Of a stretch of 6,810 nt of DNA, positions 6,371 through 6,810 are shown one piece after another. This DNA comes from an uncultured Spirochaetales bacterium (GTDB lineage: Bacteria > UBP6 > UBA1177), in contig CACZFE010000092.1 in the NCBI GenBank assembly GCA_902780365.1, positions 1 through 6,810 of the forward strand. The letters run 5' to 3'. Positions within the stretch are counted from its first letter, which is position 1. Each line of letters opens with the position of its first letter. The notes beneath the pieces were generated by a model. It searched no databases, had not been told where the DNA came from, and saw only the letters and a program-made list of their open reading frames with translations. A program made the position numbers and the translations under genes.

Positions 6371-6675
6371 TTCGCCACGGACTTCTTTTTCACGTTTTCC
6401 GCCCCCAGCATCTCTGACATCTGTTTTATCGACTGAATATGGACATCAAAAAATTTCTCGCCGCACAGGCCATCGGGCTTATCACTCTTTCCATATCCCA
6501 AGAGGTCGGGAGCATAAATTGTATACTCATCATTAAAACTTTGTATAACTTCAGACCAGGAAAGCATTGCGTTATCGCAGCCGCCGCCATGTAACAAAAT
6601 AATAGTTTTTCGGCCATCACCCTTTTTATAAACATGGATAGTTCCATATGATGTTGCTATGTCTAATTCATTCAT
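6367..6675 (-). CDS. Alpha/beta hydrolase, truncated after the N-terminal third (102 aa)
   Basis: Seen: a strand and oxyanion-hole motif TIILLHGGG (His29-Gly32), then SWSEVIQSF and the conserved APDLLGYGKSDKPD (55-68). These are typical of the start of an alpha/beta hydrolase fold of the haloperoxidase/C-C hydrolase/lipase-like type. The usual length is about 260-280 residues. This frame stops at 102, before the GxSxG nucleophile elbow, the acid and the catalytic His, so the product should be inactive. The tail ENVKKKSVAK is probably partly foreign sequence read through from the adjoining gene. The start is well supported by AAGGAGAG at 6682-6689. It lies 31 bases after the acetyltransferase stop, so the two were probably co-transcribed. 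Codon use (TTA, TTG, ATT, ACT, AGT) and GC are unlike the genes to the left and resemble low-GC Firmicutes. Substrate cannot be inferred. Confidence 0.8.
   Translation of the reverse strand: MNELDIATSYGTIHVYKKGDGRKTIILLHGGGCDNAMLSWSEVIQSFNDEYTIYAPDLLGYGKSDKPDGLCGEKFFDVHIQSIKQMSEMLGAENVKKKSVAK
6371..6445 (-). other. In-frame upstream extension of the VirB10-like frame; junction zone
   Basis: In the frame of the VirB10-like gene, the 25 codons before the GTG are open and include DVRDAGGGKREKKEVRGEV, with no ATG start and no ribosome binding site. The AGGG...KKEVRG pattern recurs inside the same gene at residues 92-107 (AGGGVVIKGKKEVRG), which suggests this extension is genuine coding sequence of the same gene. 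The same bases in the hydrolase frame encode its last residues. The point where the two unrelated sequences join must lie in or near this interval, but both readings are plausible here and I cannot place it to the base. Confidence 0.5.
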
Positions 6676-6681
6676 TTATTT

Positions 6682-6689
6682 CTCTCCTT
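6682..6689 (-). promoter_or_regulatory. Strong Shine-Dalgarno of the hydrolase gene
   Basis: The minus strand reads TAAGGAGAGAAATAAATG, with AAGGAG placed 8 bases before the ATG at 6673-6675. It is the best ribosome binding site in the window and fixes the hydrolase start. The sites of the three genes to the left are weaker or G-rich, another contrast between the two halves. Confidence 0.85.
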
Positions 6690-6706
6690 ACAGATAATTA
6701 TGAGAC

Positions 6707-6810
6707 TCACAGTATTTTTTCCATCCTGATACAGTCAAATGTATTACCGTGAATGATATTGGAATCTGTTACGTTATATCCGAGCTTCTCATAGAACTCT
6801 ACGGCTATAT
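6707..6810 (-). CDS. GNAT-family N-acetyltransferase, C-terminal end (partial)
   Basis: The minus strand from base 6808 reads 33 codons to a TGA at 6707-6709. The peptide contains IAVEFYEKLGYNV and ends in FDCIRMEKIL. The A-x-x-FYEKLGY segment is the C-terminal motif of GNAT acetyltransferases, which transfer an acetyl group from acetyl-CoA to an amine, and the closing aromatic strand with RMEK-L is typical of the family's end. The gene enters from beyond the right edge, so only the last ~34 residues are seen and the substrate is unknown. It lies 31 bases upstream of the hydrolase start on the same strand, with no visible terminator between, so a two-gene operon is likely. Its low GC matches the hydrolase fragment. 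Confidence 0.85.
   Translation of the reverse strand, partial: IAVEFYEKLGYNVTDSNIIHGNTFDCIRMEKIL

Noticed and set aside
6426..6647. Minus-strand open frame of 73 codons inside the hydrolase
   Set aside because: The hydrolase frame holds the HGGG and PDLLGYG motifs and the strong ribosome binding site; this frame has neither.
6367..6675. The 102-residue hydrolase as a complete, functional small protein
   Set aside because: It has only the oxyanion-hole half of the fold and lacks the nucleophile, acid and histidine; known members are more than twice as long.
1..6810. CRISPR array, tRNA/rRNA genes, insertion sequence or transposase
   Set aside because: No regularly spaced direct repeats, no tRNA-like T-loop or rRNA signature and no transposase or integrase reading frame were seen on either strand.

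Overview
The window looks like DNA from a Gram-negative (diderm) bacterium: it encodes a lipoprotein with a clear lipobox, a signal-peptide-bearing outer-membrane beta-barrel, and a protein with a VirB10/TrbI-like C-terminal domain. The style of the giant lipoprotein (Ig-like repeats mixed with helical GGT/'TPLTT' modules) recalls large surface lipoproteins of Deltaproteobacteria/Myxococcota-like lineages, but I cannot assign a phylum from the sequence alone. The rightmost ~370 bases differ: they are AT-richer (about 36% GC by hand count over the last 330 bases, against about 48% over 6001-6360), carry a textbook AAGGAG ribosome binding site, and encode genes that read like those of Clostridia/Firmicutes.

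Layout. Apart from a possible plus-strand gene end at 1-59, everything is on the minus strand, so transcription runs right to left. In transcription order: (i) 3' end of a GNAT acetyltransferase (6707-6810); (ii) the first ~100 residues of an alpha/beta hydrolase (6367-6675), cut off before its catalytic serine; (iii) a 272-codon frame with a VirB10/TrbI-like C-terminal domain (5552-6370), probably missing its own 5' end; (iv) a 208-residue outer-membrane beta-barrel (4924-5550); (v) a 1621-residue lipoprotein (62-4927) that fills 70% of the window. There is no gene-free stretch longer than 31 bases.

How the genes work together. Genes iii, iv and v are packed as one unit: one base separates iii from iv, and iv and v share an ATGA stop/start overlap. 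All three appear to act in the cell envelope: a periplasm/outer-membrane channel-like component, a small barrel and a giant disulfide-rich lipoprotein. This resembles the outer-membrane core of a type IV secretion or conjugation apparatus in concept (VirB10-like protein plus lipoprotein plus outer-membrane partner), but the lipoprotein and barrel match no partner I recognise. An uncharacterised envelope complex is the main candidate for something new.

Main caution. Somewhere between about 6375 and 6445 the hydrolase and the VirB10-like gene meet in a way that breaks both. This is either a real recombination/insertion junction or an assembly chimera, so the two sides should not be assumed to come from the same operon or even the same organism.
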